In this document: piece after piece, positions 30,459-40,603 of the stretch
How the letters are laid out: the number at the start of each line of letters is the position of its first letter
How positions within the stretch are numbered: the first letter of the stretch is position 1
Assembly (NCBI GenBank): GCA_019747075.1
Contig: JAIERF010000010.1
Location: 1-58,665 of the forward strand
DNA from: Pseudomonadaceae bacterium
GTDB taxonomy: Bacteria > Pseudomonadota > Gammaproteobacteria > Pseudomonadales > Pseudomonadaceae
DNA: 58,665 bases
Direction: 5' to 3'
Translations under genes and position numbers: made by a program
Notes under the pieces: model-generated
Databases searched by the model: none
What the model saw: the letters and a program-made list of their open reading frames with translations, nothing else
Told to the model about the DNA's origin: nothing

Positions 30459-31204
30459 GTGATTTGGAGAAAATCTACGGTGTACACGCCGTAGAGGCGC
30501 TGCTGCGTCATCATCCTAAGCGGGTCAAGCAGGTCTGGCTGGCAGAAAGCCGGCAAGACCCGCGCATTCAGGCGTTGCTGGCGTTGGCAGCCGAGTCGCG
30601 GGTGAGTGTTGGCAACTGCGAGCGTCGTGAGATGGATGCCTGGGTTGAGGGTGTGCACCAAGGGGTGGTGGCGGAAGTCAGCCCTAGTCAGGTCTGGGGT
30701 GAGGCCATGCTCGAAGAGCTGCTTGATCGCAGCGAGGGCGTGCCGCTGTTGCTGGTGCTGGATGGCGTGACCGATCCACACAACCTCGGTGCCTGCCTGC
30801 GTACCGCCGATGCGGCGGGTGCCTTGGCGGTAATCGTGCCCAAAGACAAATCGGCAACCCTGAATGCCACGGTGCGCAAGGTGGCCTGCGGTGCGACGGA
30901 AGTGATTCCGCTGGTGGCAGTGACTAACCTGGCGCGCACCCTGGAGAAGCTCCAGCAGCGAGGCTTTTGGCTAGTCGGCACCGCCGGCGAAGCCGAGCAG
31001 GAACTGTACCAGCAGGACATGACTGGGCCGACTGTGCTGGTCATGGGGGCTGAGGGTAAAGGTATGCGCCGCCTGACTCGCGAGCATTGCGACTACCTGG
31101 TGCGTCTGCCGATGGCGGGCAGTGTCAGCAGTCTCAACGTTTCGGTCGCCGCGGGCGTGTGCTTGTTCGAAGCTGTGCGTCAGCGGGCCGGCAAGCAGAA
31201 GTAG
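30455..31204 (+). CDS. rlmB: 23S rRNA (guanosine-2'-O-)-methyltransferase RlmB
   Basis: 249 aa. N-terminal L30e-like RNA-binding domain and C-terminal SPOUT methyltransferase with the knot motifs LDGVTDPHNLGACLRTADA, VMGAEGKGMRRL and LPMAGSVSSLNVSVA. Methylates the ribose of G2251 in the 23S P-loop. Start overlaps the rnr stop by 4 nt. Confidence 0.96.
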   Translation: MSDLEKIYGVHAVEALLRHHPKRVKQVWLAESRQDPRIQALLALAAESRVSVGNCERREMDAWVEGVHQGVVAEVSPSQVWGEAMLEELLDRSEGVPLLLVLDGVTDPHNLGACLRTADAAGALAVIVPKDKSATLNATVRKVACGATEVIPLVAVTNLARTLEKLQQRGFWLVGTAGEAEQELYQQDMTGPTVLVMGAEGKGMRRLTREHCDYLVRLPMAGSVSSLNVSVAAGVCLFEAVRQRAGKQK

Positions 31205-31275
31205 CCGCCGCATCGGGTGGCGGGCGCAATGCCCGTCGCCTAGCGCTCAATTGTACAAATAATCACCAATTTGCC

Positions 31276-31304
31276 TTGCGCCGCTGCCCCCCCTTCTCTA
31301 GAAT
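31276..31304 (+). promoter_or_regulatory. Candidate sigma-70 promoter of the rpsF operon
   Basis: TTGCGC (31276-31281), 17 bp, TAGAAT (31299-31304), in the 215-bp gap between rlmB and rpsF. It would give a 5' leader of about 110 nt. Confidence 0.6.
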
Positions 31305-31376
31305 TGCGCCCCTTGCCGTGCGGGCAGGCGCTTTTGTGCCCTCCACTCTGCAAGACACCAGTGTTATTCACTCCTT

Positions 31377-31398
31377 GCCTGACCGGTTTTCGGCAGGC
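31377..31398 (+). promoter_or_regulatory. Hairpin with CCG/CGG pair in the rpsF leader, candidate S6:S18 binding site
   Basis: GCCTG-a-CCG-gtttt-CGG-CAGGC, just upstream of the rpsF ribosome-binding site (TAAGGAGC). Many bacteria regulate rpsF by S6:S18 binding to a CCG-bearing leader hairpin. The likeness here is in position and the CCG element only; I could not align it to the family model. Confidence 0.35.
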
Positions 31399-31419
31399 TT
31401 CAACCCGTAAGGAGCATTT

Positions 31420-31842
31420 ATGCGTCATTACGAAATCATCTTTCTGGTTCACCCGGACCAGAGCGAGCAAGTCGGCGGCATGGTTGAGCGTTACACCAAG
31501 CTGATCGAAGAAGACGGCGGCAAAATTCACCGCCTGGAAGATTGGGGCCGTCGTCAACTGGCCTATGCAATCAACAATGTTCACAAGGCTCACTACGTGA
31601 TGCTGAACGTTGAGTGCACCGGCAAAGCCCTGGCTGAGCTGGAAGACAACTTCCGTTACAACGATGCCGTGATCCGTAACCTGGTCATCCGTCGCGACGA
31701 GGCCGTTATCGACCAGTCCGAGATGCTCAAGGCTGAGGAAAACCGTAGCGAACGCCGCGAGCGTCGTGACCGTCCTGAGCACGCTGACTCCGCCGATGGC
31801 GATGACAGTGACAACAGCGACAGCGACAACGCTGACGAGTAA
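31420..31842 (+). CDS. rpsF: Small ribosomal subunit protein bS6
   Basis: 140 aa. Starts [19 protein letters not shown], with the usual [11 protein letters not shown]-type core ([15 protein letters not shown]). After residue 100 there is a charged tail that ends in an Asp/Ser/Asn-rich stretch ([13 protein letters not shown]). RimK adds glutamates to the S6 C-terminus in other Pseudomonas. First gene of rpsF-rpsR-(DUF2232)-rplI. Confidence 0.97.
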   Translation: MRHYEIIFLVHPDQSEQVGGMVERYTKLIEEDGGKIHRLEDWGRRQLAYAINNVHKAHYVMLNVECTGKALAELEDNFRYNDAVIRNLVIRRDEAVIDQSEMLKAEENRSERRERRDRPEHADSADGDDSDNSDSDNADE

Positions 31843-31870
31843 TCCACGGATTTATTGAGGAGCCACTCTC

Positions 31871-32101
31871 ATGGCACGTTTTTTCCGTCGTCGTAAGTTC
31901 TGCCGTTTCACCGCTGAAGAAGTGAAAGAGATCGATTACAAGGATCTCAACACTCTGAAAGCCTACATCTCCGAAACCGGCAAGATCGTACCTAGCCGTA
32001 TCACCGGGACCAAGGCTCGTTATCAGCGTCAGCTGGCTACCGCTATCAAGCGCGCCCGCTTCCTGGCCCTGCTGCCTTACACCGACAGCCACGGCCGCTG
32101 A
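31871..32101 (+). CDS. rpsR: Small ribosomal subunit protein bS18
   Basis: 76 aa, starting [25 protein letters not shown]. Family length and the highly basic [21 protein letters not shown] segment are intact. Binds with S6 on the 30S platform. A GAGGAG ribosome-binding site precedes it, 28 nt after rpsF. Confidence 0.98.
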   Translation: MARFFRRRKFCRFTAEEVKEIDYKDLNTLKAYISETGKIVPSRITGTKARYQRQLATAIKRARFLALLPYTDSHGR

Positions 32102-32137
32102 GACCGGGTCGTCGACATACGGTAAGGGATAGATCGC

Positions 32138-33013
32138 ATGCGCGCCTTAGCTGAGTTCATCATGCGCGGTCGTATGCAGGCCACCCTGGTGGTGGTGGGT
32201 TCGGCGGCATTGCCGCTGTTGTTCTGGTTGAGTGCTGCAGCGGGCAGTCTGGTACTGCTCCGTCGCGGCATGAACGATGCTTTCGGCATCCTGATTTGGG
32301 CGTTGTTGCCTGCAGTGACTTGGTGGGTGCTGGGTGATCCGAGCATTCTCCTGATCATGGTCGGTACGCTGTTGTTGGCGCAGGTATTGCGCGCCAGCGG
32401 TTCCTGGATGAGGACGTTGTTGGCCAGTGTTGTACTCGGCGTGGTGTTTGCGCTGGTGCTGGGGGCTACCTCCGGTGAGCTGATCGAGGCCTTGGCGGAT
32501 GCAGTCCGCACAGCGCTGCCGCAGTTCATCGAGCAGGCCAAAGTGCCGGCCGAGCAACTCGCAGGTTTGCAGGATTCGTTGATTCCGACCCTGACCGGGT
32601 TGCTGGCTTCCTCATTGCAGGCGGCCTGCGTACTCAGTCTGGTGTTGGCGCGGTACTGGCAAGCGGCGTTGTACAACCCGGGCGGCTTCGGTCGTGAGTT
32701 TCGTAGCGTGCGGTTACACCCGGCAGTTGCCTTGGCACTGTTGTTTGGCGTCCTGGTGACGCCAGCGTTGGGAACGCAAGCTGCCGTATTGGCACCGATC
32801 TGTACGGTGCCGCTGTTTTTCGCCGGGCTGGCCTTAGGGCATGGCCTGATCGAGATGAAGCGCCTTTCCAGCTTTTGGCTGATTGGCCTGTACATAGCGG
32901 TACTGCTGCTCGGTAACCTGATCTGTCTGTTAGCTGTTGTTGATGGTCTGTTTGATTTTCGCGGTCGCCTGGCGCGCCACAATGGCGCCGGTCCTGCGAA
33001 CGGTGAAGGTTAA
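32138..33013 (+). CDS. DUF2232 multi-pass membrane protein
   Basis: 291 aa, very hydrophobic, about seven or eight membrane helices (for example 17-33, 48-66, 70-90, 100-118, 150-170, 205-225, 265-285). A YybS/DUF2232-type protein conserved between rpsR and rplI in Pseudomonas (PA4933 from memory). Its function is not established. It sits inside a ribosomal-protein operon, 36 nt after rpsR and 22 nt before rplI. Confidence 0.9.
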   Translation: MRALAEFIMRGRMQATLVVVGSAALPLLFWLSAAAGSLVLLRRGMNDAFGILIWALLPAVTWWVLGDPSILLIMVGTLLLAQVLRASGSWMRTLLASVVLGVVFALVLGATSGELIEALADAVRTALPQFIEQAKVPAEQLAGLQDSLIPTLTGLLASSLQAACVLSLVLARYWQAALYNPGGFGREFRSVRLHPAVALALLFGVLVTPALGTQAAVLAPICTVPLFFAGLALGHGLIEMKRLSSFWLIGLYIAVLLLGNLICLLAVVDGLFDFRGRLARHNGAGPANGEG

Positions 33014-33035
33014 AAGTTCAAGAGGTAAGACCCAA

Positions 33036-33482
33036 ATGGAAGTCATCCTGCTGGAAAAAATCGCCAACCTGGGCAACCTGGGCGATAAAGTGAATGTTAA
33101 GGCTGGTTACGGCCGTAACTACCTGCTGCCTCAGCGCAAGGCGACTGCTGCAACTGCTGCCAACGTGGCTGCATTTGAAGCACGCCGTGCTGAGCTGGAA
33201 CAGGCTGCTGCCGACAAGAAAGCTTCGGCCGAAGAGCGCGCTGCGCATCTGGCTGAGCTGGAAGTCACCATCACCGCTACCGCGGGCGATGAAGGCAAGC
33301 TGTTCGGTTCCATCGGTACTCACGACATCGCTGACGCACTGACCGCCTCTGGCGTTGCAGTAGCGAAAAGCGAAGTTCGTCTGCCGAACGGCACCATTCG
33401 CCACACTGGCGAATACGACGTTGCTGTGCACCTGCACACTGACGTTGAAGCCACTGTTAAGGTGGTTGTTATCGCCGGCTAA
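33036..33482 (+). CDS. rplI: Large ribosomal subunit protein bL9
   Basis: 148 aa from ATG 33036, with AAGAGGTAAG 6-10 nt upstream; the frame is open 33 codons further up, inside the DUF2232 gene, but the family starts [18 protein letters not shown]-domain [10 protein letters not shown], long connecting helix and C-domain ([16 protein letters not shown]). Confidence 0.98.
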   Translation: MEVILLEKIANLGNLGDKVNVKAGYGRNYLLPQRKATAATAANVAAFEARRAELEQAAADKKASAEERAAHLAELEVTITATAGDEGKLFGSIGTHDIADALTASGVAVAKSEVRLPNGTIRHTGEYDVAVHLHTDVEATVKVVVIAG

Positions 33483-33525
33483 ATGCCGTCGGGAGCTTGC
33501 GCTGCTGCGCAGGCTCGATAACATC

Positions 33526-33562
33526 GGGCACGTCAGTGTGAAAGCGCTGACGTGCCCTTTGT
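33526..33562 (+). terminator. Intrinsic terminator after rplI
   Basis: GGGCACGTCAG / CTGACGTGCCC (33526-33536 and 33547-33557) with a 10-nt loop, then TTTGTCTTT. Ends the rpsF operon 43 nt past rplI. dnaB starts 31-36 nt downstream, so dnaB must have its own promoter in a very short space or depend on read-through. Confidence 0.85.
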
Positions 33563-33592
33563 CTTTCTGCAGTACAGAGTTTTTTCAAAACC

Positions 33593-34987
33593 ATGAATGA
33601 TATTTCCGTTCCCGAGCAGTACGACCTGCAAACCGCCGCCCTCAAGGTGCCGCCGCATTCCATCGAAGCCGAACAGGCGGTCCTGGGCGGGTTGATGCTG
33701 GACAACAATGCCTGGGAGCGGGTGCTGGATCAGGTGTCCGATGGCGATTTCTATCGCCATGACCACCGGCTGATTTTCCGAGCGATCTACAAGCTGGCCG
33801 AGCGCAATCACCCGTTTGACGTGGTGACCTTGTCCGAGCAGTTGGACAAGGAAGGTCAGCTGTCGCAAACCGGTGGCCTGGCCTACCTGGGCGAATTGGC
33901 CAAGAACACGCCGTCGGTAGCCAACATCAAGGCTTATGCGCAGATCATCCGTGAGCGCGCGACCTTGCGCCAGTTGATCGGCATCAGCAGCGAAATCGCC
34001 GACAGCGCCTACGCCCCGCAAGGTCGTACCGGCGAGGAGATTCTCGATGAGGCCGAGCGGCTGATCTTCCAGATCGCCGAAGCGCGCCCCAAGACCGGTG
34101 GCCCGGTCGGCATCAATGACATCCTGACCAAAGCGATTGATCGCATCGACACCCTGTTCAACTCGGGCGATGCGATCACCGGCCTGTCCACCGGCTTTAC
34201 TGACCTGGATGCGCAGACCAGCGGCTTGCAGCCGGCTGACCTGGTGATCGTCGCCGGCCGTCCGTCGATGGGTAAGACCACCTTCGCCATGAACCTGGTG
34301 GAGAACGCGGTGCTGCGCAGCGACAAGGCCATCGTCGTGTACTCGCTGGAGATGCCGGCCGACTCCATCGTCATGCGGATGCTCGCGTCCCTCGGTCGCA
34401 TTGACCAGACCAAGGTGCGTGCCGGCCGCCTGGACGATGATGACTGGCCGCGCCTGACCTCGGCGGTCAACCTGCTCAATGATCGCAAGCTGTTTATCGA
34501 TGACACCGCCGGTATCTCGCCATCGGAAATGCGCGCACGTACCCGGCGTTTGGCCCGCGAGCATGGCGAGATCGGCATGATCATGGTCGACTACCTGCAG
34601 CTGATGCAGATTCCTGGCTCCAGCAGCGAGAGCCGGGTCAATGAGATTTCCGAAATCTCCCGCTCGCTCAAGGCCCTGGCCAAGGAGTTCAACTGCCCGG
34701 TGGTGGCGCTGTCTCAGCTCAACCGTGGCTTGGAGCAACGGCCGAACAAACGCCCAATCAACTCCGACTTGCGCGAATCCGGTGCTATCGAGCAGGACGC
34801 CGACATCATCATGTTCGTCTACCGCGACGAGGTGTATCACCCGGAAACCGAGTACAAGGGCGTTGCCGAAATCATTATCGGCAAGCAGCGTAACGGCCCT
34901 ATCGGTACTTCGCGCCTGGCCTTCCTGGGCAAATACTCGCGCTTTGAAAACCTGGCGCCGGGCAGCTATCAGTTCGACGACGACTGA
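33593..34987 (+). CDS. dnaB: Replicative DNA helicase DnaB
   Basis: 464 aa. N-terminal dimerisation domain (PHSIEAEQAVLGGLMLDN), linker, RecA-like helicase with Walker A GRPSMGKTTFAMN and Walker B MIMVDYLQLM; arginine finger region AKEFNCPVVALSQLNRGLEQR. No intein. Unwinds DNA at the replication fork. Confidence 0.98.
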   Translation: MNDISVPEQYDLQTAALKVPPHSIEAEQAVLGGLMLDNNAWERVLDQVSDGDFYRHDHRLIFRAIYKLAERNHPFDVVTLSEQLDKEGQLSQTGGLAYLGELAKNTPSVANIKAYAQIIRERATLRQLIGISSEIADSAYAPQGRTGEEILDEAERLIFQIAEARPKTGGPVGINDILTKAIDRIDTLFNSGDAITGLSTGFTDLDAQTSGLQPADLVIVAGRPSMGKTTFAMNLVENAVLRSDKAIVVYSLEMPADSIVMRMLASLGRIDQTKVRAGRLDDDDWPRLTSAVNLLNDRKLFIDDTAGISPSEMRARTRRLAREHGEIGMIMVDYLQLMQIPGSSSESRVNEISEISRSLKALAKEFNCPVVALSQLNRGLEQRPNKRPINSDLRESGAIEQDADIIMFVYRDEVYHPETEYKGVAEIIIGKQRNGPIGTSRLAFLGKYSRFENLAPGSYQFDDD

Positions 34988-35033
34988 CGGTGTGGCCGCT
35001 TGCTGCGGCCCTTGTGACTACAGAAGCAGCAGC

Positions 35034-35070
35034 AAACGGGCGCCCAGCGGTTAAGATGGGCGCCCGTTTT
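35034..35070 (+). terminator. Intrinsic terminator after dnaB, 18 nt before alr
   Basis: AAACGGGCGCCCA (35034-35046) pairs with TGGGCGCCCGTTT (35057-35069) around a 10-nt loop and ends in TTTT. Its 3' edge lies 17-18 nt from the alr ATG. Confidence 0.85.
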
Positions 35071-35087
35071 CGTTCAGGGCTGTGTCC

Positions 35088-36167
35088 ATGCGTCCGTTGC
35101 TTGCCACCATCGATCTTGCCGCCATTCAGCATAACTACGCCCTGGCTCAGCGCTGCGCACCGTGTCGCCAGGCCTTTGCCGTGGTCAAGGCGAATGCCTA
35201 CGGCCATGGTGTGCGTGAGGTGGTCGGCGCCTTGCTGGAGTTGGCTGACGGCTTTGCCGTGGCCAGTGTCGAGGAGGCGGTCGTGGTGCGTGAGCTGCAT
35301 GCCGGCGCGCGTATTCTGCTGCTGGAAGGCTGTTTCGAGGCCGCTGAATATGCCCAGGCGGCGCAGCTGGGGCTGGATGTGGCAGTGCACACGGCTGAGC
35401 AGGCCGAGGCTCTGCTGACGGCCCATCTGCAGCAGCCGCTGCGGGTGTGGCTGAAGCTCGACAGCGGCATGCATCGACTGGGTTTCAGCCCCGCCGAGGT
35501 GCGCGCTTGGCATCCGCGTTTGCGCGGCGCGGCGCAGGTGGCGGAGCTCAACCTGCTCAGTCATTTCGCCTGCGCCGATGAGCGCGGCCATCCGCTGACC
35601 GAGGAGCAGGTGGAGGTGTTTCTCGACCTGCTGGACCTGGATTTCGATCAGCGTTCATTGGCCAACTCGGCCGCTCTCCTGACCATTCCCGCCGCCCATA
35701 TGGACTGGCAGCGGCCCGGCATCATGCTTTACGGTGCGACGCCGTTTGCTGACCTGAGCGCCCAGGAACTCGGCCTGCGCCCGGCCATGAGCCTGACGGC
35801 GCAGGTCATTGCGGTGCATGAGGTTGCCGCCGGGCAAAGCGTTGGCTATGGCGCCAGCTGGGTAGCGCCGCGTGACTCACGCATTGCCACGGTTAGCTGC
35901 GGTTATGCTGACGGTTACCCGCGACAGGCACCCGAAGGCACGTCCGTATGGGTGGCCGGGCGGCGTGCGCCCCTGGTCGGGCGGGTGTCGATGGATATGC
36001 TGACGGTGGATATCAGTGCGGTGCCGGAGGCGCAGCTGGGCTCGGCAGTGGAATTGTGGGGCGCCCAGTTGCCGGTGGATGAGCTGGCTCAGGCCTGCGG
36101 CACCATCGGCTATGAACTGTTGAGCAAGGTCACGGCGCGGGTGCCGCGCCGCTATCGGCAGTTCTGA
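35088..36167 (+). CDS. alr: Alanine racemase
   Basis: 359 aa from ATG 35088; a GTG two codons earlier is possible. The PLP lysine is Lys34 in VVKANAYGHG. SVGYGASW holds the second catalytic tyrosine region, and the PLP-binding loop is CGYADGYPR. Makes D-alanine for peptidoglycan. Sits between dnaB and the nicD-like gene, where P. aeruginosa has the biosynthetic alr rather than catabolic dadX. Confidence 0.96.
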   Translation: MRPLLATIDLAAIQHNYALAQRCAPCRQAFAVVKANAYGHGVREVVGALLELADGFAVASVEEAVVVRELHAGARILLLEGCFEAAEYAQAAQLGLDVAVHTAEQAEALLTAHLQQPLRVWLKLDSGMHRLGFSPAEVRAWHPRLRGAAQVAELNLLSHFACADERGHPLTEEQVEVFLDLLDLDFDQRSLANSAALLTIPAAHMDWQRPGIMLYGATPFADLSAQELGLRPAMSLTAQVIAVHEVAAGQSVGYGASWVAPRDSRIATVSCGYADGYPRQAPEGTSVWVAGRRAPLVGRVSMDMLTVDISAVPEAQLGSAVELWGAQLPVDELAQACGTIGYELLSKVTARVPRRYRQF

Positions 36168-36170
36168 GGG

Positions 36171-38087
36171 TTATTCGGACGCCAATCCGCTGGAGACCTG
36201 AAGAATATCCAAGCGTGCACAGTCGGCGCGGCTGGGTGCGCCGTTGGCGCCGTGCAGGCTGAAGCCACTGCGGCCATGCTTTTTGACCTCGTAGAGAGCT
36301 TCGTCGGCGGCCTTGTACAAGCCTGCAAGGTATTGAGCGTGCTGCGGATACAGGGCGGCGCCAATACTAATGGTCACGGACAGCGGTGTTGCTCCGTAGA
36401 AAATCGGTTTGGCCAGGGCATCGAGCAGACGTTGGGCGATTTCACACGCCTGGATCTCGGCGTCGGCACCGCAAATCAGCACCGCGAACTCGTCGCCGCC
36501 CAGCCTCGCCACCAGATCATTGCCGCGCACATGCTCGTGCAGGCGCTGAGCGATGGTCTGCAGCACCTGATCGCCAGCGCTGTGACCGTACTGATCGTTG
36601 ATCGGCTTGAAGTGATCGAGGTCGAGCAGCATCAGGGCCACGGATTCACCGCGGCGCAGGGCATCGGCCATGGCCGCTTCGGCGCGCTCCATCAGGTAGC
36701 GACGGTTGGCCAGTTCGGTCAGCGGGTCATGGAAAGCGGCGTGCTGAAGCTCCAACTCACGCTCGCGCAGTTGCTGGTTGGCCGCCGCCAGTTCTGCGGT
36801 GCGCTGATTGACGGCATCCTGTAGCTGGTTGGCGCTGGCTTCGGCCTGCAGCAGGCGCGCGGCTTTTTCCTGGTCGGCCAGCTTGAAGGCGGCATTTTTC
36901 TCATGCTTGAGAATCTGGATGCGATAGGCCAGCGCGAAGGAGAACAAGATGGTTTCGGCGGCCACCGTCAGCGGGAACAGGTAGGCGGTGTAGGGGCTGG
37001 GTTGCAGGATGCCACCGGCGCGCAGCACCAGGATCACGGTGCTGACCAGCACACTGCCGTAGCCAATCAGGTACAGGCGGGCGGGAAAGAAGCCCTGGCG
37101 CATGCGCAGGGTGGCGACGATCAGGGCCACGGGCATGCTCAGGATTGGCGCCAGGGCGATGATCTGTGCGCCGGTATGGGCAAGGCCTAGCGCGTTAACC
37201 AAGATAGCCGCGGCATACACCACGCAGCCCAGGTTGAGCAGGTGATGTGCCCAGCGCAGGTCGTGGGCGGTGGTGAACAGCGCCTGGGTAAAGCGCATGA
37301 CCAGGATTGCCCACAGCGCAGGCAAGGTCACCCGGTCCAGCCAGAAGGGCACCGCCTGGTTCGGCCACAGGTACTGAAAACCGTGGCCGCTCATGCTCAG
37401 GATAAAGCCCAGGGCGCAGCCGGTGGCCAGCACATACCAAAAATAGGCGCTGTCGCGCAGGCTGATCAAGATGAACAGGTTGTAGAGCATCATGGCGAGA
37501 ATGATGCCGTACAGCAGGCTGAGGCCCAGGTTCTCGGTGGCGGCGAGTTGTTGCAGGTCGTCCCGTTGCCAGATTTTCAGCGGGAACGAATTGCCCCGTG
37601 GGTCGTAGCTGCGCACGTACACAACCAACGGCTGTTCGCCCAGCCGCGGGAGCTGGAACACCTGGCGCCGATAGGGCAGGTCGCGACCGGCGGCAAAGGG
37701 CACCTGTTCGCCACTCAGGCGCTGCTGCCAACCGCCCTGACCATCCGGCAGATACAGGCGCAGGTCGAGCAGGGTGATGCCGCCATTCTCCAGCCACCAT
37801 TGTTGCGGCGCCTCGCGGCTGGCCGTCAGGCTGACCTTGATCCACCACGGATTGGGGCTGAGGCCGACGCTGGCGCGGCCGGCAGCGGGTTGGAAACGCT
37901 GCTGGATGTCCGCGCGGGCCATGTCCTCGATGCGCAGTTGCGCGCCGATATCTTCGAGCAGTTCGATCTGGCCGTTGAGGCTGCTGCCACTGCTGGCCGG
38001 CGTCAGGACGATCGGCGCGGCAGCCGCGAGGGCGCTGCAGCAGAGCAGGCCCAGGCAGAGGATTAGGCGGCCAAGTAATGGGGTCAC
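36171..38087 (-). CDS. nicD: 7TMR-DISM membrane diguanylate cyclase (NicD-like)
   Basis: 638 aa with a GTG start at 38087 and GGAG 8 nt upstream. Signal peptide (about 1-24), a periplasmic 7TMR-DISMED2 carbohydrate-binding-like domain (about 30-170), seven transmembrane helices (about 180-385), a coiled-coil linker and a GGDEF domain (RLGGDEFAVL) with an intact inhibitory site RGND five residues upstream. P. aeruginosa NicD (PA4929 from memory), at the same place next to alr, makes c-di-GMP in response to glutamate and sugars during biofilm dispersion. Same substrate range here is inference. Convergent with alr, 3 bp apart. Confidence 0.88.
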   Translation of the reverse strand: MTPLLGRLILCLGLLCCSALAAAAPIVLTPASSGSSLNGQIELLEDIGAQLRIEDMARADIQQRFQPAAGRASVGLSPNPWWIKVSLTASREAPQQWWLENGGITLLDLRLYLPDGQGGWQQRLSGEQVPFAAGRDLPYRRQVFQLPRLGEQPLVVYVRSYDPRGNSFPLKIWQRDDLQQLAATENLGLSLLYGIILAMMLYNLFILISLRDSAYFWYVLATGCALGFILSMSGHGFQYLWPNQAVPFWLDRVTLPALWAILVMRFTQALFTTAHDLRWAHHLLNLGCVVYAAAILVNALGLAHTGAQIIALAPILSMPVALIVATLRMRQGFFPARLYLIGYGSVLVSTVILVLRAGGILQPSPYTAYLFPLTVAAETILFSFALAYRIQILKHEKNAAFKLADQEKAARLLQAEASANQLQDAVNQRTAELAAANQQLRERELELQHAAFHDPLTELANRRYLMERAEAAMADALRRGESVALMLLDLDHFKPINDQYGHSAGDQVLQTIAQRLHEHVRGNDLVARLGGDEFAVLICGADAEIQACEIAQRLLDALAKPIFYGATPLSVTISIGAALYPQHAQYLAGLYKAADEALYEVKKHGRSGFSLHGANGAPSRADCARLDILQVSSGLASE

Positions 38088-38247
38088 GCGTCAGGCTCCG
38101 TGCGCCTGTTGCGGGGTGCTCAGGCGCGGTGGTTTTTTCCGAGTATAAGCACAACTCCTGACGAGACGCAGTGCTGTGGGCAAAATGCCATCATGCAAGG
38201 TGCGGCTTAAACCTAGTGTCCTGGTCGGAATTGGTTATTTTTTGTGC

Positions 38248-38253
38248 TATATT
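38248..38253 (+). promoter_or_regulatory. Possible -10 box for ygiQ
   Basis: TATATT in the divergent region 38088-38296, about 44 bp before the ygiQ ATG. No convincing -35 at the right distance. A GCGCCTG / CAGGCGC inverted repeat (38102-38127) lies nearer the nicD-like side. Confidence 0.35.
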
Positions 38254-38296
38254 GCGCGCCCGCGAAATTCCTCTCCACGCCTTACCGGTCATCGTC

Positions 38297-40603
38297 ATGC
38301 AAGCAGTCAAGCCGTTATTCGATTATCCAAAATACTGGGCCGAGTGCTTTGGCCCGGCGCCGTTCTTGCCGATGAGTCGGGAAGAAATGGATCAGCTTGG
38401 CTGGGACAGTTGCGACATCATCATCGTCACCGGTGATGCCTACGTCGATCACCCGTCGTTCGGCATGGCCATTATCGGCCGGCTGCTGGAGTCCCAGGGC
38501 TTTCGCGTCGGCATCATTGCCCAGCCCAACTGGCAGTCGAAAGACGACTTCATGAAGCTCGGCGAGCCGAACCTGTTCTTCGGCGTCGCGGCCGGCAACA
38601 TGGACTCGATGATCAACCGCTACACCGCCGACAAGAAAATTCGCTCCGACGACGCCTACACCCCAGGCGGTCTGGCCGGTAAGCGCCCGGATCGCGCCAG
38701 CCTGGTGTACAGCCAGCGCTGCAAGGAAGCCTACAAGAATGTGCCGATCGTGCTCGGCGGCATCGAGGCTTCGCTGCGCCGTATTGCTCATTACGATTAC
38801 TGGCAGGACAAGGTCCGCCATTCGATCCTGATCGACGCCTGCGCCGATATCCTGCTGTACGGCAACGCCGAGCGGGCCATCGTCGAAGTGGCGCAGCGCC
38901 TGTCCTACGGGCAGAAGATCGAAGACATCACCGATATTCGCGGCACCGCGTTTATCCGGCGCGACAACCCCACGGACTGGTTCGAGATCGACTCCAGTCG
39001 CATCGACCGACCGGGCAAGATCGACAAGATCATCAACCCCTATGTGAACACCCAGGACACCCAGGCCTGCGCCATCGAGCAGGAAAAAGGCCCGGTCGAA
39101 GACCCGAATGAAGCCAAGGTGGTGCAGCTGTTGCCGCACCCCAAGCTGACCCGCGACAAGACCGTGATCCGCCTGCCGTCGTTTGAGAAGGTGCGCAGCG
39201 ACGCCGTGTTGTATGCCCACGCCAACCGCGTGCTGCACCTGGAAACCAACCCCGGCAACGCCCGCGCGTTGGTGCAAAAGCATGGCGAGGTGGATGTGTG
39301 GTTCAACCCGCCACCCATCCCGATGACCACCGAAGAGATGGACTACGTGTTCGGCATGCCCTACGCGCGCATCCCGCACCCGGCGTACGGCAAGGAAAAA
39401 ATTCCGGCCTACGACATGATCCGTTTCTCGGTGAACATCATGCGCGGCTGCTTTGGCGGCTGTACTTTCTGCTCAATCACCGAGCATGAGGGGCGGATCA
39501 TCCAGAACCGCTCGCAAGAGTCGATTATTCGCGAGATCGAAGAGATCCGCGACAAGGTGCCAGGTTTCACCGGCGTCATTTCCGACCTCGGCGGGCCGAC
39601 CGCCAACATGTACCGCATTGCCTGCAAAAGCCCGGAAATCGAGTCCGCCTGCCGTAAGCCGTCCTGCGTGTTTCCGGGCATTTGCGAGAACCTCAATACC
39701 GACCACTCGGCACTGATTCAGCTGTACCGCAGCGCCCGTGCGTTGCCTGGGGTGAAGAAGATTCTGATCGCCTCCGGCCTGCGCTACGACCTCGCCGTGG
39801 AGTCGCCGGAGTACGTCAAGGAGCTGGTCACCCACCACGTTGGTGGCTACCTGAAGATCGCTCCGGAGCACACCGAAGAAGGCCCGCTGACCAAGATGAT
39901 GAAGCCGGGCATCGGCAGCTACGACAAGTTCAAGCGCATGTTCGAGAAGTACAGCAAGGAGGCGGGTAAGGAGCAGTACCTGATTCCGTACTTTATCGCC
40001 GCCCACCCTGGCACCAGCGACGAGGACATGATGAACCTCGCCCTGTGGCTCAAGAGCAGCGGCTTCCGGGCGGATCAGGTGCAGGCGTTCTACCCGTCGC
40101 CGATGGCCACCGCTACGGCCATGTACCACTCGGGCAAGAACCCGCTGCGCAAGGTGACCTACAAGAGCGACGGCGTGGCCATCGTCAAGAGCGAGGCGCA
40201 GCGTCGGCTGCACAAGGCCTTCCTGCGCTATCACGACCCGAAAGGCTGGCCGATGCTGCGTGAAGCGCTGATTCGTATGGGCCGTGCCGACCTGATCGGG
40301 CCGGGCAAAAACCAGCTGATCCCGCTGCATCAGCCGGCCACCGAAGGCTACCAAAGCGCGCGCCGGAAGAACTCTACGCCGGCCGGTAGCCACAAGGTCG
40401 CCAAGGAAACCAGCACGCGCATCCTCACCCAGCACACCGGCTTGCCACCGCGTGCCAGCGATGGCGGCAACCCTTGGGACAAGCGCGAGGAGGCCAAGGC
40501 CGCCGCGCTGGTGCGCAACAAAGCCGCGGCCAAGGAACGCAGCGATGCGAAGAAAGGCCTGGGCAAGAAAGGCCCCAAACGCCCCCCCGCCGTACCGCGC
40601 TAA
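38297..40603 (+). CDS. ygiQ: YgiQ family radical SAM protein
   Basis: 768 aa from ATG 38297 ([16 protein letters not shown]); the open frame extends 42 codons upstream without family similarity. N-terminal B12-binding-like domain (about 40-200), then radical SAM core with cysteines 385, 389 and 392 in CFGGCTFC, and a basic C-terminal tail rich in Lys/Ala/Arg (about 690-768). Widely conserved, reaction not established. It marks the end of the block colinear with PAO1 (PA4928 from memory). Confidence 0.93.
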   Translation: MQAVKPLFDYPKYWAECFGPAPFLPMSREEMDQLGWDSCDIIIVTGDAYVDHPSFGMAIIGRLLESQGFRVGIIAQPNWQSKDDFMKLGEPNLFFGVAAGNMDSMINRYTADKKIRSDDAYTPGGLAGKRPDRASLVYSQRCKEAYKNVPIVLGGIEASLRRIAHYDYWQDKVRHSILIDACADILLYGNAERAIVEVAQRLSYGQKIEDITDIRGTAFIRRDNPTDWFEIDSSRIDRPGKIDKIINPYVNTQDTQACAIEQEKGPVEDPNEAKVVQLLPHPKLTRDKTVIRLPSFEKVRSDAVLYAHANRVLHLETNPGNARALVQKHGEVDVWFNPPPIPMTTEEMDYVFGMPYARIPHPAYGKEKIPAYDMIRFSVNIMRGCFGGCTFCSITEHEGRIIQNRSQESIIREIEEIRDKVPGFTGVISDLGGPTANMYRIACKSPEIESACRKPSCVFPGICENLNTDHSALIQLYRSARALPGVKKILIASGLRYDLAVESPEYVKELVTHHVGGYLKIAPEHTEEGPLTKMMKPGIGSYDKFKRMFEKYSKEAGKEQYLIPYFIAAHPGTSDEDMMNLALWLKSSGFRADQVQAFYPSPMATATAMYHSGKNPLRKVTYKSDGVAIVKSEAQRRLHKAFLRYHDPKGWPMLREALIRMGRADLIGPGKNQLIPLHQPATEGYQSARRKNSTPAGSHKVAKETSTRILTQHTGLPPRASDGGNPWDKREEAKAAALVRNKAAAKERSDAKKGLGKKGPKRPPAVPR

